Source: Tulasnella sp. 424
Lineage: Eukaryota; Basidiomycota; Agaricomycetes; Cantharellales; Tulasnellaceae
Direction of reading: 5' to 3'
DNA: 64,000 nucleotides
NCBI GenBank assembly: GCA_019633425.1
Contig: WSUB01000057.1
Location: 74,466 to 138,465, forward strand
Under the pieces are notes generated by a model. That model was given only the letters and a program-made list of their open reading frames with translations, searched no databases and was not told where the DNA came from. Shown here in pieces: positions 63,725-64,000 of the stretch (its first letter is position 1; each line of letters opens with the position of its first letter). The translations under genes were made by a program, and so were the position numbers.

Positions 63725-64000
63725 ATGTTACCTGTACCACATCCCGCTACTTATCGTAATCAACTTGTCTATGGCCATCAAATTTTGGAACATTCGCAAT
63801 ATCCAAATCAACACCAACGGCAACCGCTTTTTTACCCACCAACGCCTGAACAACAGCCTTTGCAGCATGTGGTAGCATCGTCCTCGACTTTTCCTTCGCC
63901 AGTTCCCGCCACACAACTACCTCCTCAGCATCAACAGTCACTCCCAATTTCCAACAATTGGCCCCCTCAACCATATCACCTTCCCGCTCCGGGCCTAGGA
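63725..64000 (+). CDS. N-terminal part of a Gln/Pro-rich protein (cut by window end)
   Basis: An ATG at 63725 follows a CT-rich leader and opens a frame that stays open for 92 codons to the last base. It starts MLPVPHPATYRNQLVYGHQI and is rich in Gln, Pro, His and Ser (YPNQHQRQPLFYPPTPEQQP). No domain is seen yet. Such N-termini are common in fungal transcription factors and RNA-binding proteins, but the class cannot be named here. The long frame on the opposite strand is its shadow. Confidence 0.6.
   Translation, partial: MLPVPHPATYRNQLVYGHQILEHSQYPNQHQRQPLFYPPTPEQQPLQHVVASSSTFPSPVPATQLPPQHQQSLPISNNWPPQPYHLPAPGLG

Overview
The window is fungal nuclear DNA. Almost every gene is broken by short GT..AG introns, mostly 50-70 bp with CTAAC-like branch sites. 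F-box/LRR-type proteins and a multi-spanning membrane family typical of mushroom-forming fungi point to a basidiomycete (Agaricomycetes). The membrane family recalls Ceratobasidiaceae/Rhizoctonia, but that placement is only my inference. Where exon lengths are given, I spliced the gene by hand and checked that the exon sum is a multiple of three.

Layout, left part. 1-260 is the 3' end of a probable F-box/LRR-like gene. 572-12070 holds five plus-strand genes: SEC23 (COPII coat), a Sos7-like kinetochore protein, an enolase-superfamily sugar-acid dehydratase, the telomere-capping protein STN1 and an RMD1/DUF155 protein. The plasma-membrane proton pump PMA1 lies on the minus strand (13613-17355). 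About 6.3 kb with no gene I can support follows.

Middle. An F-box gene, an unrecognised 741-aa protein and a UBE3D/Ipa1-type E2-binding protein lie in a row, the last two overlapping by 17 bp. A second F-box gene comes next. Then comes a tandem duplication of about 3.7-4.0 kb (about 33000-40780) with two copies of a 693-aa membrane-protein gene. At its internal junction (about 36745) a broken 3' fragment of the neighbouring UGGT gene abuts a remnant of the F-box 3' end, which fixes how the duplication arose. Copy 1 holds an assembly gap flanked by an identical 79-bp duplicate. Collapsing that duplicate gives exactly the 693-aa length of copy 2, so the gap looks like an artefact.

Right part. 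Full-length UGGT (ER glycoprotein folding sensor) is divergent from MAM33 (mitochondrial p32 family). A RUD3-like golgin follows, then SEC62 (ER translocation) divergent from condensin subunit 1, then the PI4P 5-kinase MSS4 on the minus strand. About 3.1 kb of gene-free sequence leads to the start of a Gln/Pro-rich protein that runs off the end.

Many genes serve the secretory pathway or the plasma membrane (SEC23, UGGT, SEC62, RUD3, MSS4, PMA1), and three serve chromosome maintenance (Sos7, STN1, condensin). I see no evidence that they form a functional cluster. There is no sign of a biosynthetic cluster, complete transposon, CRISPR or virus. The most informative novelty is the tandem duplication with its chimeric junction and gap artefact.
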